A stretch of DNA of 64,000 nucleotides from Icerya purchasi (GCA_039619475.1 CM077115.1:513194815-513258814); one strand, 5' to 3'; numbered from the stretch's first letter, positions 1 through 13,025 are shown. The notes: a model not told the origin generated them from the letters alone. A program made the numbers and translations.

Positions 1-255
1 TGATCACTTGAACAAGTGTCTTGGAGTACAGCGGAGCATAATTTTGGGAAAATGGATGGAGAAACAATGTTAAATAAACGATAATACGAGTAAAGTTTAA
101 AAAGAAAATATTAATAAAAATAACTACAGCTCTAGGGAAAAGTAGAGAAGATTCGGAGTAAAATACGTTTATATTTTTTATAGTTTAATTGCAGAGAAGT
201 TCTAGATTTGGATTGATATTATTAAGAAATCTGTTTTCATTTTGGCCAAAATTAA

Positions 256-318
256 TGTCGCGATGGCTGAATGTTGGACTGTAACTTCGTGGTCATGAGT
301 TCGAAAATCAGCAAGGAG
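256..318 (+). repeat. tRNA-derived SINE-like head
   Basis: The stretch contains an A-box-like block (ATGGCTGAATGTTGGA) followed about 30 bp later by a B-box-like block (GAGTTCGAAAATC). This is the spacing of an internal RNA polymerase III promoter. The start, GTCGCGATGGC, resembles two other SINE-like heads in the window (about 42880 and 48715, both on the other strand). It does not fold into a clean tRNA, so it is read as a SINE head or decayed tRNA-like sequence rather than a tRNA gene. Confidence 0.4.
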
Positions 319-3300
319 GACGAGTAAAAATAACTAAAACTAAAAATAATTGTTGATAGTTGCAATGGTAGTATATCGTCATGTATACACCGGTTGATAG
401 ACGTACGGATCTAGAGGAGTGCATATGTATCGCGATAAACCGAACATTTACAAACGGTTCCGAGTGTAGTCTTGCATCTTACTGCATGTAAAATGTTACT
501 TCAACTATTTATTAGTAAAAAATATTTAGAAAAAAAATAATTCTCACCTCCAAATAATGTATAATACTTTAATTCTTTAAATAAGTGGAAATATTTTGAT
601 TCTTTTAATACAAGTGTTTTTCTTTTTCTTTTTACCATTTATCAGCCGTTTTCGTGCCTTTTTACTGTTCTTATTTTCATTCTCGCCATTTCTTTCGCTT
701 TCCTAAAACTTCTTTTGCTTCACAACGGTGACTGCGTTTAATGTACTGCAATGAAAGTAGACACTCTGAGCCAATAAAGATTCATTAGAGGTTTATTCGA
801 TTTTAATAACATTAGCGCTGCTCTTATTCCAAATGTGCGCTTTCTGTCGGACTTTAATATTAGAGGCTTCAATCAGATGTGATCGTGATGGCCGTTAAGC
901 CGGTTCTGTAATTCTCGTTAGAAATAATATTCATTTCCCCTTTCACAATGCTTCTCTCCAATTCCCTCCTACTCTTAATCAACCTAACATTGTTCACATC
1001 TCCATCCGTTTTCTATGCATCCTATTAACATCGTCTCTATGTTTTTCGATCTTTGTTAGTTCCCTCTTCCTTAATAATTGTTCAATTCTATTCCACAACC
1101 ATTTATCAGCGGTAGAGATAGGAATGTCCCATTCTCTCCTCTGACGGGTTATACATCTTTCTGAGAATAATATTTTTCCCAAAGTTGTCCTTAGTGATCT
1201 CTTTCCAACCTACTTCAGAAACTAATTCATTACTAGTTCCCTCGGTCTGATCTTTTCTTTTCCCATTATTGGCGTTAACTCTTGGAGCACCTTTACGAGT
1301 TATTACAGCTAGTAACCTTCCTGTTAATCAATCCTCCTCGATGGAATCTTTCCAAATTGAATTCTATTCGGTTCTTGTGTTGATTTGCGAACTCCTTAGT
1401 TTTTAAATTTCATTACATTTTCTTTTTCGTTTATCTTTCTTTCTATCATCCGTTACCAGCAAGGCTTCATTTCTCTGCTAGAATAAAGAATGCAACGCCG
1501 CATTCGTAGTCGTGCCACCTTTAGACAACCTTTCGTTTAGATCCCGTAGCCGAAAACGTTCTTGCTTATAAATAGGCTAATGCAAAAGCTATATATATAT
1601 ATATTCTTAAAACCTCGCAAAGATTTTTTTGGAAGAATTTCTATTCATCTTTTTCTAGAAACACCTCTCTTTCATACACTTGGAAAATGTCTAGAGCTTT
1701 TAAATTCTCATCCTCTGAACGTCCTCGCAATTTCATCATTTCTGACAAAATAAATTTTAACACTTATTAACAATTATATATATATATATAATTTTTAAAT
1801 CCCCGACGCGTTTCGAAGCAAACACTTCATGTTCACGGGAGTAATTATAATATAAATAATGAAGAACGATAACTACACCTCATTAGTACTGTTATTTTTC
1901 TTGCTTTTCTCTCACGATCGGTTGTTCATACTATTGCTAAATTTTTGTCCTTAATACACTACCGTATTAGTGTTCAATTAATTCCATCGTTTCTTCTCAT
2001 CCTAGTATTTTTGGTCCTTCACCACTTCTTGCCTAATGCATTGTGAGCCTTTTTGTGGTCACAGTGCCACTGGCTCGAAGTGGTGAGGATCTCCTGGACT
2101 AATATGAATTCTGCGCTATCATCTGGCCATCATGTTGCTCTTTTCTTGTTGTCTCTTTCATTTTTCCTTAACTTGTTGTAAATTTGTCTTCTATAGCTTT
2201 TGTTTGAATGCTGAATAATCAGTAATTTTTCTGTTCTCGACAATATGGTATATTGCTAATATCAAATTCCTTTTCTTCTCGGTATTGACCATATTGCACA
2301 TGGTTTTACATGAGAGCTTTCCTTGTAGTCTCTGTTTGGGCGCCAATGTTACAAACCTATCTTTTTTGAGTGTGACCAAGCAAAGAAAAATGATACGGAA
2401 AAGATATATAAATCAAAAAGAGAAAATAAATAAGAAAAAAATTAGAGTAGTTTGTTCGAACAAAGTACGATAAGGAACGCTATTAATTACTCTGTCACTG
2501 TCAGCTGTACCGAGCTCTATTTTCTAACTAGCAGATCAATCGTTGTTCATATCGGACCTACCTGAGCCGGCTTTATCTTTTATCATCACTCGGTATAGTA
2601 TGATGTTTCAGCATGTGTTGCAGTCTGCACGTACACACAGACGGCACCGGCTCGGATACAAAGACACTGACCGGTGCCGATAATCGCCGACGTTCGGAAA
2701 TTAAAAGTAATATTAAAAATCGAACTTTTAGTTTATTAGAACGTTGTCGAAAAATCGCGCCACCAACCTTGACTTATATCAATATAACTAGTAGTAACAA
2801 TGTGATGTCGATTTAAACATACCAGTAAGAATTAAAATTATGTTGCTATGTAAAACCGTAATGGGTGTAGCATCGAATTGTTAAGGAAAACGATAAAACT
2901 AATGTAAATAGTAAGAATAAAGGAGAGATATGTTTAAATTAGATACTGATGTGGAGCGAGAAAAGTTCATAATATATTCAAATAATTAAGAACTAAAATT
3001 ATATCAGGACACGAGTGTGTTGTTTGTACTGAGGGAAATTCAAATTTAAAAAGAGTAATTAAAACAATATAAATTTCACATCTACAGAAAAGGATTTGTG
3101 TGAACCGGATGAATTAACAAGTAGCATGTAAAAATGTTATCGCGCGATAGAAATGAGAAAAAATAAAGGAAAAGAAGAAGAAAATTATAATTGAAGATTG
3201 ACGATACGCTGTAATACACGCGATAGACTCTGATTTGCGTTTTTAAAGCCTTTAACGAGTAATCTTGTTTTGTCTGTGCACTCTTTTGACTCATTCCTTT

Positions 3301-3839
3301 TCAAAAGTATACTCTTCTTTTGTTTATTCCTTCTAAAAACATATTGCACATTTACCGTTTACTATTTTATACTGCAAAGCATAGATATGATAAATTCATT
3401 GACTACTGAGAGGCAAATATAGGGAGAAATTATTGAAAAAACCTTTAAATAAAAAAGTAAAATTAAAACAAAAGGGATCGCGAATATTGCGCATTATTTC
3501 ATCGATATTAAAAATATGTGCAGTGAACTACTAGTACGTGGGGTTGCAAGTGTAGTGAAAAACAAGAAAAATTTTTGCGCTACGAATTTTTATAAAGCAG
3601 TAAATTTAGATTTTTTTTTTAAATCAATCACGAAAAAAGATCGGGGTTTTATGCATATACAAACATTATTTAATAAAAATTTGAAGACAATATGCGTGTA
3701 ACGCTAAAAACGAGTTCAGTCAAGCATGATGTTTTATACGCTAAGGATTCCGTATGTTAAAACATAACTACAATTTACATTTACATAATACCAAAAATTC
3801 AAAACAAAGAAATCAGATTTTTTGCACAGCAAAGAGGAA
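319..3839. other. AT-rich stretch without recognisable gene
   Basis: Both strands carry only short ORFs of about 60-70 codons with no recognisable domain and low-complexity, A/T-driven composition. A few T-rich or A-rich tracts and short TA microsatellites (about 1590 and 1772) are present. One dispersed motif is listed separately. I see no gene here. Confidence 0.6.
1804..1840. repeat. dispersed motif, copy 1 (CGACGCGTTTCGAAG)
   Basis: A roughly 36 bp block starting CGACGCGTTTCGAAG and continuing through CTTCATG recurs at 9007-9042 in the same orientation. Both copies sit downstream of AT-rich sequence. The shared core suggests the terminus or conserved part of a dispersed repeat family that I cannot name. 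Confidence 0.5.
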
Positions 3840-4742
3840 GAGACACGTCATTTTTCGCCAACTTTGAATGTTTCGTTAAGGAAATGAAATATAATTTTGT
3901 TCTCGGCAAGAAGCGATCTTTTCAACGATCACGTGCCGGGAAAAAATATGTTTTTAAAAATTATGAACTTTTGCGCCCCGAGGGTCCAAATTCAAAGTTG
4001 AAACCCCGGATGCTACAAACTAGAGAAGTATACGAGGATGCGCACATTTTTAACCTTGTTGAAAATTTTTAATTATAATACTGACGGCGCTGGACACGTA
4101 ATTTTTTGCGCTTTTTCGAACTCTCCAGCAAACTTCAAAAGTTTCGTTAAAGAAATGATCTGTTCAACGATATATCACATGCCCGGAAAAAAAAAAATCA
4201 AAAATTTTCAGCTTCCGAGAGCTTAGTTTTAAGATTAGAAACCCGGATGTTCTAAATTAAAGAAATATTTGCAGTTGTGCATATTTTTAACCTTGTTTGA
4301 TATTTTTAATTATACTATTCGCTCCGCAACAGCGGGCTACACGTAATTTTTTGCGCTTTTTTTGAAATCTTTACAAACTTCGAAAGTTTCGTTAAGGAAA
4401 TGGAAAACGGTTTCGTTCCCAACAAATAACGATCTTTTCAACGATATATCACATGCCGGGGAAAAAAAAAATATTTTTTTCAAAAATTTCGAGTTTTCAA
4501 TGCACCACGGGTCTAAACGTAAAGCTGGAGAGTTGGGTGTTCCAAACTAGATAAATACACGGGAAGGCTCATATTTTTAACGCTGTTCAAAATTTTGATC
4601 TATAATACTCACACCGAAAGGCGCGGTCTGCACTTTAGTTTATACCATTTTTTTGAACTTTTCGTCAACTTTGAAAGTTTCGTTAAAAAAATGAAGTACG
4701 GTTTCGTTCCTAACAAATAGCGTTCGGCGCCCCGAGAGTCTG
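3840..4742 (+). repeat. diverged tandem repeat, unit about 245-290 bp
   Basis: The phrase TTTCGTTAAGGAAATG or a close variant recurs near 3871, 4142, 4387 and 4678, spacings of 271, 245 and 291 bp. Other shared phrases include the block around CAACGATATATCACATGCC, TTTTTAACCTTGTT and the GCGCCCCGAG block. That gives about three and a half decayed copies; the last jumps by deletion into the GCGCCCCGAGAG block. Short ORFs here share translated peptides because of the repetition, not because they are genes. The array abuts a piggyBac relic and could be satellite DNA or part of that element's flank. Confidence 0.75.
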
Positions 4743-4859
4743 CTTACTTACGTTACGATTTTTGATCAAGATTGAATTTTTATTTTTTCGCTTTTCATAG
4801 TATGTAATGTGAGATAATTGAAGTTTTTGACATATGAGAGTGTTCGATTTTTTCCTAAT

Positions 4860-6290
4860 TTCAAAAGAAAGCATGACGCAGCCAAAGAGACGCCGTATTG
4901 AAGAGTAGAGAGATCCGAAAGATCGGATGAGAAGGCTTGAAGAATTGTACTCTGAAGATGACATGAAAGTAAGTGGGGGCGAATTAGAAGAGGGATCCTC
5001 CACTGGAAATTGAAGGAGCTGTAGTAAATAAAAGTGACCACAATTCAGACGCAGAAGAAGATATTAAGAAATAAATGATGTGCATGTTGAGAGCATATAC
5101 GCAGTAAGTACTGCATCGGAAGGGATGACAAAGTGGAACAAAATTAAGCCAAATGTGCTAGTTCGCACAAGAAGCAGCAATATTATTACACATTTACCTG
5201 GACCTAATGACCGTCAAACAAAATCGGAAATCGAATGTATTCGGTTGTTCATGATAAATTCAATGATAAGAATGATAACAGAATCAACTGATATATACAT
5301 AAAGTATTCAGCACCTATTTGATAGAGAATTAGAGATGCTAGATTTACAGATGAAAGAGAAATAAGTGCTTTAATTGGAATGTTATTTCTGCTTCAGGGA
5401 AGCTCAAGAGAAAATGCTGTTTAGCTTTTTGGGGATAACTCAAAAAGCAGCGGTATTGAGGCTTGTTACCTTTCAATGAGTGAAAAGAGCGATTTCGCTT
5501 TTCACTAAGATGTCTAAGATTTGGTGATATAACAGATCCTATTGTAAGGAAGGAAATTGATAAATTTACAGCCATAAGGGAAATTTTTGAGCTATTTCTG
5601 ACAAATTTTCCAAACAACTTTATTGCGAGCGAATATCTTATAATCGATAAACAGCTCTTAGCATTTAGAGGACGCTGTTCATTCAGACAATATCAACCCA
5701 GTAAACAAGTTAAGTGCGAACTAAAAATGTTCGCGTTGATTGACGCAAATATTGCATATACGTACAATCTTGAACCGTATGTAAGAAACCAACCCGAAGG
5801 GCCATACGAAATACTGCCCCGGATATTATGTTCTCCGACTAGTTCAGCCAGTTGAAGGCACTAACCGGAATATCACAACCGATAACTGGTTTTCAAGTTT
5901 TCCACTGATGAAAACTTTGCAAAAAAAAAGGAAAATTGCCACTAGTAGGTACCTTGAAAAAGAACAAGTGGGGAGATACCTTTCCTGAATTTTTATCAAA
6001 GAAAACGAGGAAAGAGAACAGTTCTCCTTTTGGATTTCAACGCGAATGCACTTTGTTCGTATCTTACTGTCCAAAGAAAAATAAAGCTGTATTAATTGCA
6101 TCAAGTATGTACCACAACGATGCTATTGATCCAGAAACGAAATAAATGGCAAAATCGGAAATGGTAACCTTCCGCAATAGAACAAAAATAGGAGTAGATT
6201 TAGTAGATGGAATGCGCCAAAGCTATAATGTTGCCAGCACATGTGTACGGAATCCTAGTAAGAAGAAACAATAAAATGACGTATCACTCA
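4860..6290 (+). pseudogene. piggyBac-like transposase relic
   Basis: Translation in alternating frames gives a nearly full-length piggyBac (DDE_Tnp_1_7) transposase. An acidic N-terminal part lies at about 4905-5040. The segment 5080-5322 has the family pattern W-K-x-K-P then R-S-S-N-I and L-P-G-P. Around 5640-5760 come IIDKQLLAFRGRCSFRQY and FALIDANIAYTYN, carrying the first catalytic Asp region. TTDNWFSSFPL (about 5880) carries the second Asp. After VSYCPKKNKAVLI (about 6060), the block TKIGVDLVDGM (about 6190) carries the third Asp. Frameshifts near 5330, 5420, 5850, 5935 and 6145 and several stops break it, so it cannot make active protein. No TTAA-flanked termini were confirmed. piggyBac enzymes excise and insert DNA at TTAA. 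Confidence 0.9.
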
Positions 6291-7201
6291 CAGATTATTC
6301 CTCTTCCTATATATACACTTGAGTGATTTATTGAAGACTTGTGTCAATGTAAAAGGTATGTGATGTTTGTATGATGGAGAAGAAATAATAATAATTAAAA
6401 TAATAATAACATATCGTTCAATGATTAAAAATTATAATACAGCCATCCTCCGGACGACCCCTGTAGTGAAAATGTGAGATTAATATTGTAATGTGTCGAT
6501 TACGTGGCACGATTGAAATAAACAGAATAAAACTCTATAGCATCGGAAAACAGGGTGAGAGTGAAAATGCGCGTATGTGTAAAAGATCCTGTTGTCGGCT
6601 GAAGATGAATGTACAATCTTTCAGATTGACGCAGAATGAAGTGAGCGCCAGTATTTTAAAAACGATCGAAGAATGGACAAAGATGATTTTGGAGAAGGTG
6701 GTTGGCCGGATCTCTCGAAACCATTACTGAGTTTCTCTGGTCTTTCAACATGAACCTATAAGTCACCGATTGTGGTAAAAGAACACGGTTACCTCGTTTT
6801 TGTTCATTATTTAATTAGTTTTTTGTATCTATGATAGGTTAGCGCAAAGTCCGGTTAACGCTTTGTAAGATTCGTTGATCAAAGAAAATCGTGATTTCAA
6901 TTTACAAATTTTCATTTTCATCGATCAAAATCATAATATTAACCTGCCAAGCACCAACACTTGCAGTTACCGGATCACTTTTTTTGTTTTTTTTTGGGAT
7001 CGCCAGTTGAGGGCATTACTCAGCATTATCTATTTATTAGTCTAATCATTGTAAATTTTATATTTCATTAGTTTAAACGCATTTTATAGCGGCCGGTCAA
7101 TCCAAAAAAATTAATCCACGGAAATTTCGCAATATAAATTTTAAAATATTACCGCTTACCTGAATATAAACTAAATAGTACCAATAATCACAATAAACTC
7201 A
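6291..7201. other. no recognisable gene; short ORF and T-tract
   Basis: A 79-codon ORF (6491-6730) has no recognisable domain. A T-tract at about 6978-6997 could be the reverse complement of a retroposon tail, but no coding sequence was recognised beside it. Confidence 0.5.
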
Positions 7202-7345
<144 letters not shown>

Positions 7346-7948
7346 CATTTGAAATAATAATTTAAATTACAATAAATAAATAAAGCTACGAATATGAAAA
7401 AATACCGTGGTCGATATACTTGAGGGCTTAAAAAGATAGCGGCAACTATTACAGTATAGTACGGTAGCGTATACAGTTGTAATAATAGTTAAGCCGATAG
7501 AATATTAGATAAGAACGATCGAGGAGGAAATGCTTTGCTCAATATTACTGCAAGAAAAAATATATATTTACAAAAACTTTCCCCTATTTTCGAACCCGTC
7601 AAAAAAAAAATTCTCCACGGTACCCAAAGAAAACAAAATCGGTAATATGTCATATTTTCTACATCTAAATTATTATATACATCAATATCTGAGTTGAGAG
7701 GATGTTATTGATATTCTTTGTCAATCGCTTTACCACACACACACACATTAAACGTAACATATGCCGTCCCATTTCTCCAGTTCTAGATTAATTTTTGTAA
7801 TTTCTAGAAAAGTCTTGAGCTGCGATATTAATGGATATTTTCGAACGCCATTGCTGGAAAGATTTGTTATAACAAAATACATATTTTTATCTTACTCTAT
7901 CTTATCTTGATCCGGTTCTGTAGCTCTTACCACGATTCAGCGGTTTTT

Positions 7949-8012
7949 GTTTTTTTTTGGCTTGGATTTTAACCTTTTAGCCAGTGTGCCATATAGTATT
8001 CAAATTTTAAAG
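7949..8012 (-). repeat. 3' end of an I-type LINE (fragment)
   Basis: On the minus strand the order is TGGCTAAAAGGTT, AATCCAAGCC, then an A-rich tail. This matches the 3' end of the LINE fragment at 10437-10500 (TGGCTAAACAGTT, CAATCCGTGCC, A-tail). It is probably a dead-on-arrival 3' fragment of the same family. Confidence 0.5.
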
Positions 8013-9281
8013 TTCAATATTGCATTTTTTTAAGGAATCGATAAAGTTGTTTACATGTTTGGCTTGATGGATTTGTAAGAATGGATACTGTATTTATTAG
8101 TAGCGTGTGATATTCCTGAGCTAATTTATTTAAAAGTCCTTCTCGTTTTTTTTAGAAGCGAGTACATATAGGAGATGATTAATATTTTCTTCATAGTCTT
8201 TATTACACGATTCAGCGGTTGTTTTCTATTATCTCTTCCATGTATTTCCTTGCACTCATAGTCGCACGCTTACACACTCACTCGCACATCCAGTTTGATA
8301 CGTTTCTGCAGGTCTCTCAATAATGACCATGGCTACCCGCAGACAACCACAACATATGTTTCGAAATATTCGCGTGTTGAAAATTTAAAAATGTAAAAAT
8401 AAAAATAAAATAGTGGAACATGATACAAAAATTTCTTTCGAAATTTAGATTCTAAGTGTTTCTTCTGGATTTTTGTCCCCTCTTCCGCATGTAAAATTAA
8501 TCTTTTTTATTACCTCTCTACCGTGTAGTAACAGTCTATTTCACGATGGGATTAAAAATAAACATTTAAAAAATAAAATGTAAGAACGAATCACGACACG
8601 AAAATTTTATTCAAAATTTAGAATCCAAATGAGTTGCGATCATTTTCAATGATTTCGAGGAATTTATCCTTTTTCGCTCTCGGAAGTAATGAAATTTGAT
8701 TTTCTTCATATTTCCATACGCGCGCAAGTACACCAAGAGAGGTCGCGATTTCCTCATTGAAAACTTACACGGATTGATTGAAAAATAAACAAATAAATGA
8801 AATAAAAATTAAGAATTAAATTCTTCGATGGACGCCTACAAATAAATTTGTGTTATTATTGAACATTTCCTATACGCGCATTTAACTCCTTTTTTTTTTT
8901 ACTATGTGTATAATGAAAAAATAAATATTAAATTATTTTATCAATGTTGTACAGTAATTAATTTTAAACACCAATTTAAAACAATTATTCAATTTATCAA
9001 ATACCTCGACGCGTTTCGAAGACAAAAGCTTCATGATCGCGAGAGATTTTTACTTTATGACAAGAGATCGGAAATTTATGTGTTTATGTGCATATTTTTT
9101 ATTAAAAGTAATACGTACGAAAGTCCCCCACAAAAGTAAAAGTTTCCCGCAGAAACCGTTCATCGTGGAATTAAGAGAACCAGCGATATTTTGCTATTGG
9201 TATACAGTTATTAGTTGATAACATATGCGTTTAAAGTGAGTAAGCACACAGAAATCCATTCAATGTTGATGTGGCAACTCT
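8013..9281. other. no recognisable gene; weak internal repeats
   Basis: A phrase CACGATTCAGCGGTT occurs near 8211 and, slightly upstream of this block, near 7933. Paragraphs near 8395 and 8555 share the order AAATAAAAT, AAAATTT, TTTAGA, suggesting a decayed duplication of roughly 160 bp. ORFs of 60-77 codons are low-complexity and unrecognised. Confidence 0.5.
9007..9042. repeat. dispersed motif, copy 2 (CGACGCGTTTCGAAG)
   Basis: Same orientation and core as the copy at 1804, with a shared CTTCATG downstream. About 350 bp upstream of the mariner relic core, so it might belong to a decayed element that also includes the transposase; this is not shown. Confidence 0.5.
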
Positions 9282-9680
9282 GTGTGTTTTGTGACAACGA
9301 AAAGAACCAATAATCGTCAGAGCTACAGGCAAAGACTCACCAATTTACGGAAAGCGATAAAAATTTCGAAAGGAATCCAATTGTTGCATGACAACGCACG
9401 ACCACACACAACGAAGGTTATCCAAGAACTTATCGCCCGAGTTTGGATAGTCAATTATACCCCACCCACCCCATAGTTCGCACCTTGCTCCCAGCGATTA
9501 CGCTTTATTTCCGTAATCAAAAAAAAAACGAACAAAAAATTACCCGGCGAAAAACACGAAGAAGACGAATCGTTTAAAAATCGAGTCATTAAAATCTTCA
9601 AAGAACTAGACAGAAAATTTTATAGGGACAATAAGGAAAAAGTTAATTATGAGATGTGACCAAAGTTTAAATGTAAAAGG
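9282..9680 (+). pseudogene. mariner transposase C-terminal fragment
   Basis: The peptide around 9384-9411 reads LLHDNARPHTTKV, the diagnostic second-Asp block of Tc1/mariner transposases. It is preceded by the YRQRLTNLRKAI segment and followed by NYTPPTP, in place of the usual H/N-P-P-Y-S-P-D-L-A-P-S-D block. The frame then hits a stop at 9474 and the continuation (FAPCSQRLRFIS) lacks the third catalytic Asp. A degenerate C-terminal tail runs to about 9660. The N-terminal helix-turn-helix region and catalytic residue one are absent, so this is a dead fragment. Confidence 0.85.
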
Positions 9681-10436
9681 TTCTTACACCGAAAAATGTA
9701 AAATGTTAAAAAAAAATAAAATGCAAGTTTCAAATTTAATTTTCGTGTGCTGGGTTGGTTGGTGCGCATTCTTGAGGTCCTGCAGCACTGACAAGTTCGG
9801 GAAAGATTATGAATATAAACAGTAAAAAGTGAAGAAGGCGCGATGATGAATTAATTTTTAGATCGATTTTGAATACTTATCACAGTATTTTCGAAAACGG
9901 GTAAATGGAAGGGAAAAGAGAGGAAGATTAAGTTTTGTTTAGGTGATCTTATGATCGGATTAATTTTAAAACGGAGCGTCGGAATTTTGAAGGCTTGCAG
10001 CGAGAGGGAATGTAGGCGTTATAGTTAGTTTTTAGTAGCGTGATGATATTACGCTTATGTTAAATTTCGATACGGCTATCGAAATTTTAAATTCAAACTG
10101 TGCGGAGTAAAACGATGGGATCGGACTGTTTACGATACAGACGTTACGCGTCCGTAGAGTGCCGAGACTTCAATGGGTTCGCAAAAAAAAAAAAAAAAAG
10201 AGAATTACAAAAGATCAGAAAAGAGTGGCGGATGTTAATTTTTGGTACGAAAAGATACACCTCGATTAATTAATAATTATATTCGAATTTAAAAATGGTT
10301 TACCGAAGACGTACGCGTGTATTTTCACGAGTTAGGACTCCGGTGGCTGGGGCTTTGGTGAGTTCCGAAAACAAAATAAGGAAACAACGGTACCTGATGA
10401 AAGGCAGAAGTTAAATTTTGGTGCTAGGGTTGTATT
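9681..10436. other. no recognisable gene
   Basis: No domain-bearing ORF on either strand. Composition is less extreme than in the neighbours. A poly-A run at 10183-10199 is the only notable feature. Confidence 0.5.
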
Positions 10437-11262
10437 TTTTTTTTTTTTGTCTTGGCACGGATTGAACTGTTTAGCCAGTCTACTTCAATCATCTTGAAAT
10501 ATTTTATTGCTTAATTGATCTTTGTTCTAATATATAAGAACGGGTTATATGCAACCGATAGATTTTCGAAATCCAGATTTACCACTTCAGAGCCTTAATT
10601 CGCTCATTTTTATATATTTATATATATAACAGCAACTGCTTCGCCTACTAGATCAGCGATTATCTGCGGAATACCAACGGGTAATTGTATATCGGATTCA
10701 GTTTCTTGTAAAACACACTCCTATTATTATCGTATAATCTGCAACTCCAAATCATGTGTTCGACAGAGCCTCGCTCTTTACAAGTACATGAACGTGATTA
10801 CATCATATTAAATCTTTTCAACATTTCCGGAGTCAAACAATGTCCCGCTGTTCTCAACCTGACCAGAACACGAATTATCTTGTCATATCATTTGTAATTC
10901 AACTATTTCGGACACAACATTATTCTGAATCTTATAATAATGTTTACACGCATCTATTACTACTTTCTTTGAACTTATTCTCCCACTGTATTTAAGCATT
11001 AATTCGCGCCATAGTCGTAAATTCCATCCAACGGGATACCTAACACTGACAGTCTACCGCGAGGTAGAAACCGTCCTGGTAAGTTCGTCTGCAATGCTAT
11101 TTTCTACAATACCACTATGTCACGGTATCCATTTAAGCTGCGCAGTATTGGCGTTATCTTTTAATTTTCCATAGGTATTTACTATATTCCAAAGAAGAAC
11201 GTTACCCCCTTTTATCCACTTTATTATGAATCTTCTAAAGGCATGAGAGAGAATACGACAAA
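10437..11262 (-). pseudogene. I-clade LINE 3' fragment with RNase H domain
   Basis: Read on the minus strand, about 11060-11140 gives LKWIP-stop-HSGIVENSIADELTR, matching the last RNase H motif (W-I-P-G-H-S-G-I-x-G-N-E-x-A-D). Further downstream come TAGHCLTPEMLKRFNMM and CTCKERGSVEHMIWSC, the Cys/His knuckle that follows RNase H in I-superclade LINE ORF2 proteins. In-frame stops and a frameshift are present. The minus-strand 3' end is an A-tail (the T-run at 10437-10451 on the plus strand). Only the last part of ORF2 and the 3'UTR survive, typical of 5'-truncated LINE copies. Confidence 0.8.
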
Positions 11263-12012
11263 ATAAGAATTTTTTTTTTGGTTTCTCACTTTACTTTTAT
11301 TTAGTAAGGGGCCTCATGGTATTGGCACTATTTCCGCAGTACAAGAGGAGTACAGGGATGGTATTTTAAATGTGCTGCTGATATTAAGACTTCTATTATA
11401 AAACGCTGCTGCCCTAATATTGTTTTGGTATACCTTTGGTTTAATTTTTAATAATCACTGGTAGAAGTGGTTGGATACGAGATCTATAATATTTAAAAAA
11501 CGATAAGAAAATTATGAATGAACGGGAAAAGAGAAGGGATGGAGTTTAATTTTTAATTCTTGCACTCAAATTTTAAAGTCACACTGTCAGATGGGACTGG
11601 GGTTAGTTTTAAGTTGTGTAATGAATTTTGGTTCATTTGTAATATTTGCTCATGTTTTCGGTTACGTACGGGGAGAAGAGCAATCTAGATTAGTTTCGGG
11701 GTCCGCATATTAAGCTAATTCTGAAAACGTAGGGGTTGAGATTAGTTTCAGGACCTGGACATAAATTCTGGCTGGTTTTGAATACTTTCAGTCGCGTTTC
11801 GGAAGCTTCCTGTTCGAGGGAAAAAATAAAATAAATAAAATAATTAACTTAATTTGAGGGCTGTAAAAGAAAAACTTTGATTGATTTCCACGATGACTCT
11901 TGTGAGCTTTAGGGTGCTGACGGCATCTTTGTGCCAGAGAACGAACCTTCTCTCTCGACTGAATTGTTGTAGCTTAGAGTTAATAAAAATCCTTTATAGT
12001 ATTTATTCCAAT
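11263..12012. other. no recognisable gene; possible retroposon tail
   Basis: A T-run at 11271-11279 followed by a GC-richer stretch could be the minus-strand 3' end of another truncated retroposon, but no coding motif was recognised. The rest shows nothing I can name. Confidence 0.4.
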
Positions 12013-13025
12013 TTAGTGATGTGTAAAGTAACGAGAAACGTAATTAGGAACTAGTTCCCCAGCTCTGAAATAGTTCGTTCCATTCCAATCGATAACGCAT
12101 TTACGTTGTTACTCGTGTCACTTTTGTGTCCCAGAAATGTGAAGTAACCACTGTAACTATGTAATTTATCTTGGAACCGAATGAACGAAAGAAACGTAAC
12201 GACGCGATGATACATATATTAAACGGTGATTAGGGGAACTGAAATATACGTGACATCTTTTTTACATTTATCACTCCTACAGTTTGTATGTATTTCTCAC
12301 GCTTCTCGCTCTGCTATTGGTTATACAATTCACATTACATGATATACGTATGTAGTACGATCGGATGACGAATAAAGTAACAACACTACTCTACTGTAAC
12401 TGGCTGGAAAGGAAGTTCTTCAGTTAGAAATTTAGCGTTACAATAACTAAATAACGTATAATGTGTTTCTGTCCATACTAAACTGTCGTTGTGAGTATTA
12501 TCAGCTGGAAACAACGTTATTTACGTAATCCAGTTAAATCTGCACATTTTAATAAGCAGGGCATCTTACGTTTTCTGTTAATGATGATCGCACATAATAT
12601 ACTATGATGATGACTGGCGCCGCGACAATTAGCAACTCCGGAATTTGTACACTACCATCAAAAATTTTAATCATAACACTACCGATTTGTTTACTTTTTT
12701 TAATGCGGTTATAAATTCCACTTCATGTGTCACATTTCGCTGTTCTTCACGGGATATTAAGATGAAACTGTCATCTACATTGGCTCCAAGTTGTTTTAGC
12801 TTTTAAACATTATATTTTGTTAACCTTTGTTTTTTTGTTTTTTTTTTTTTTTTTTTTTATAATTACGTTTTATAATATATTAAAATTTATCTCCATTTTA
12901 ATTACATAAGCTACTCTTTCGGTAACAGTTTGTAACTTTGTAACTAAGTTCCTGCTACATTCATGATCATTAGGAACTTGTAACGTGACATTTCAAAATA
13001 TTTGGAACTTTACCCATCACTAATA
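12013..13025. mobile_element. hAT-like non-autonomous element with inverted ends
   Basis: The left end reads TTAGTGATGTGTAAAGT (12013). The reverse complement of the right end reads TATTAGTGATGGGTAAAGT (to 13025). TAGTGATGGG is typical of hAT termini. Immediately outside are ATTCCAAT (12005-12012) and ATGCCAAT (13026-13033), an 8 bp repeat with one mismatch, the length expected for hAT target duplications. The interior (about 1 kb) has no transposase, repeats phrases such as AGTAACGAG or GTAACTAGTTCC, and contains a T-tract (12843-12860). The exact end is uncertain by a few bases. Confidence 0.6.

Noticed and set aside
256..318. True tRNA gene
   Set aside because: A- and B-box-like blocks exist but acceptor and anticodon stems do not pair well, so a SINE head is more likely.
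9400..9480. Intact mariner transposon
   Set aside because: Only the second-Asp block is well preserved, followed by a stop; termini and the N-terminal half are missing.
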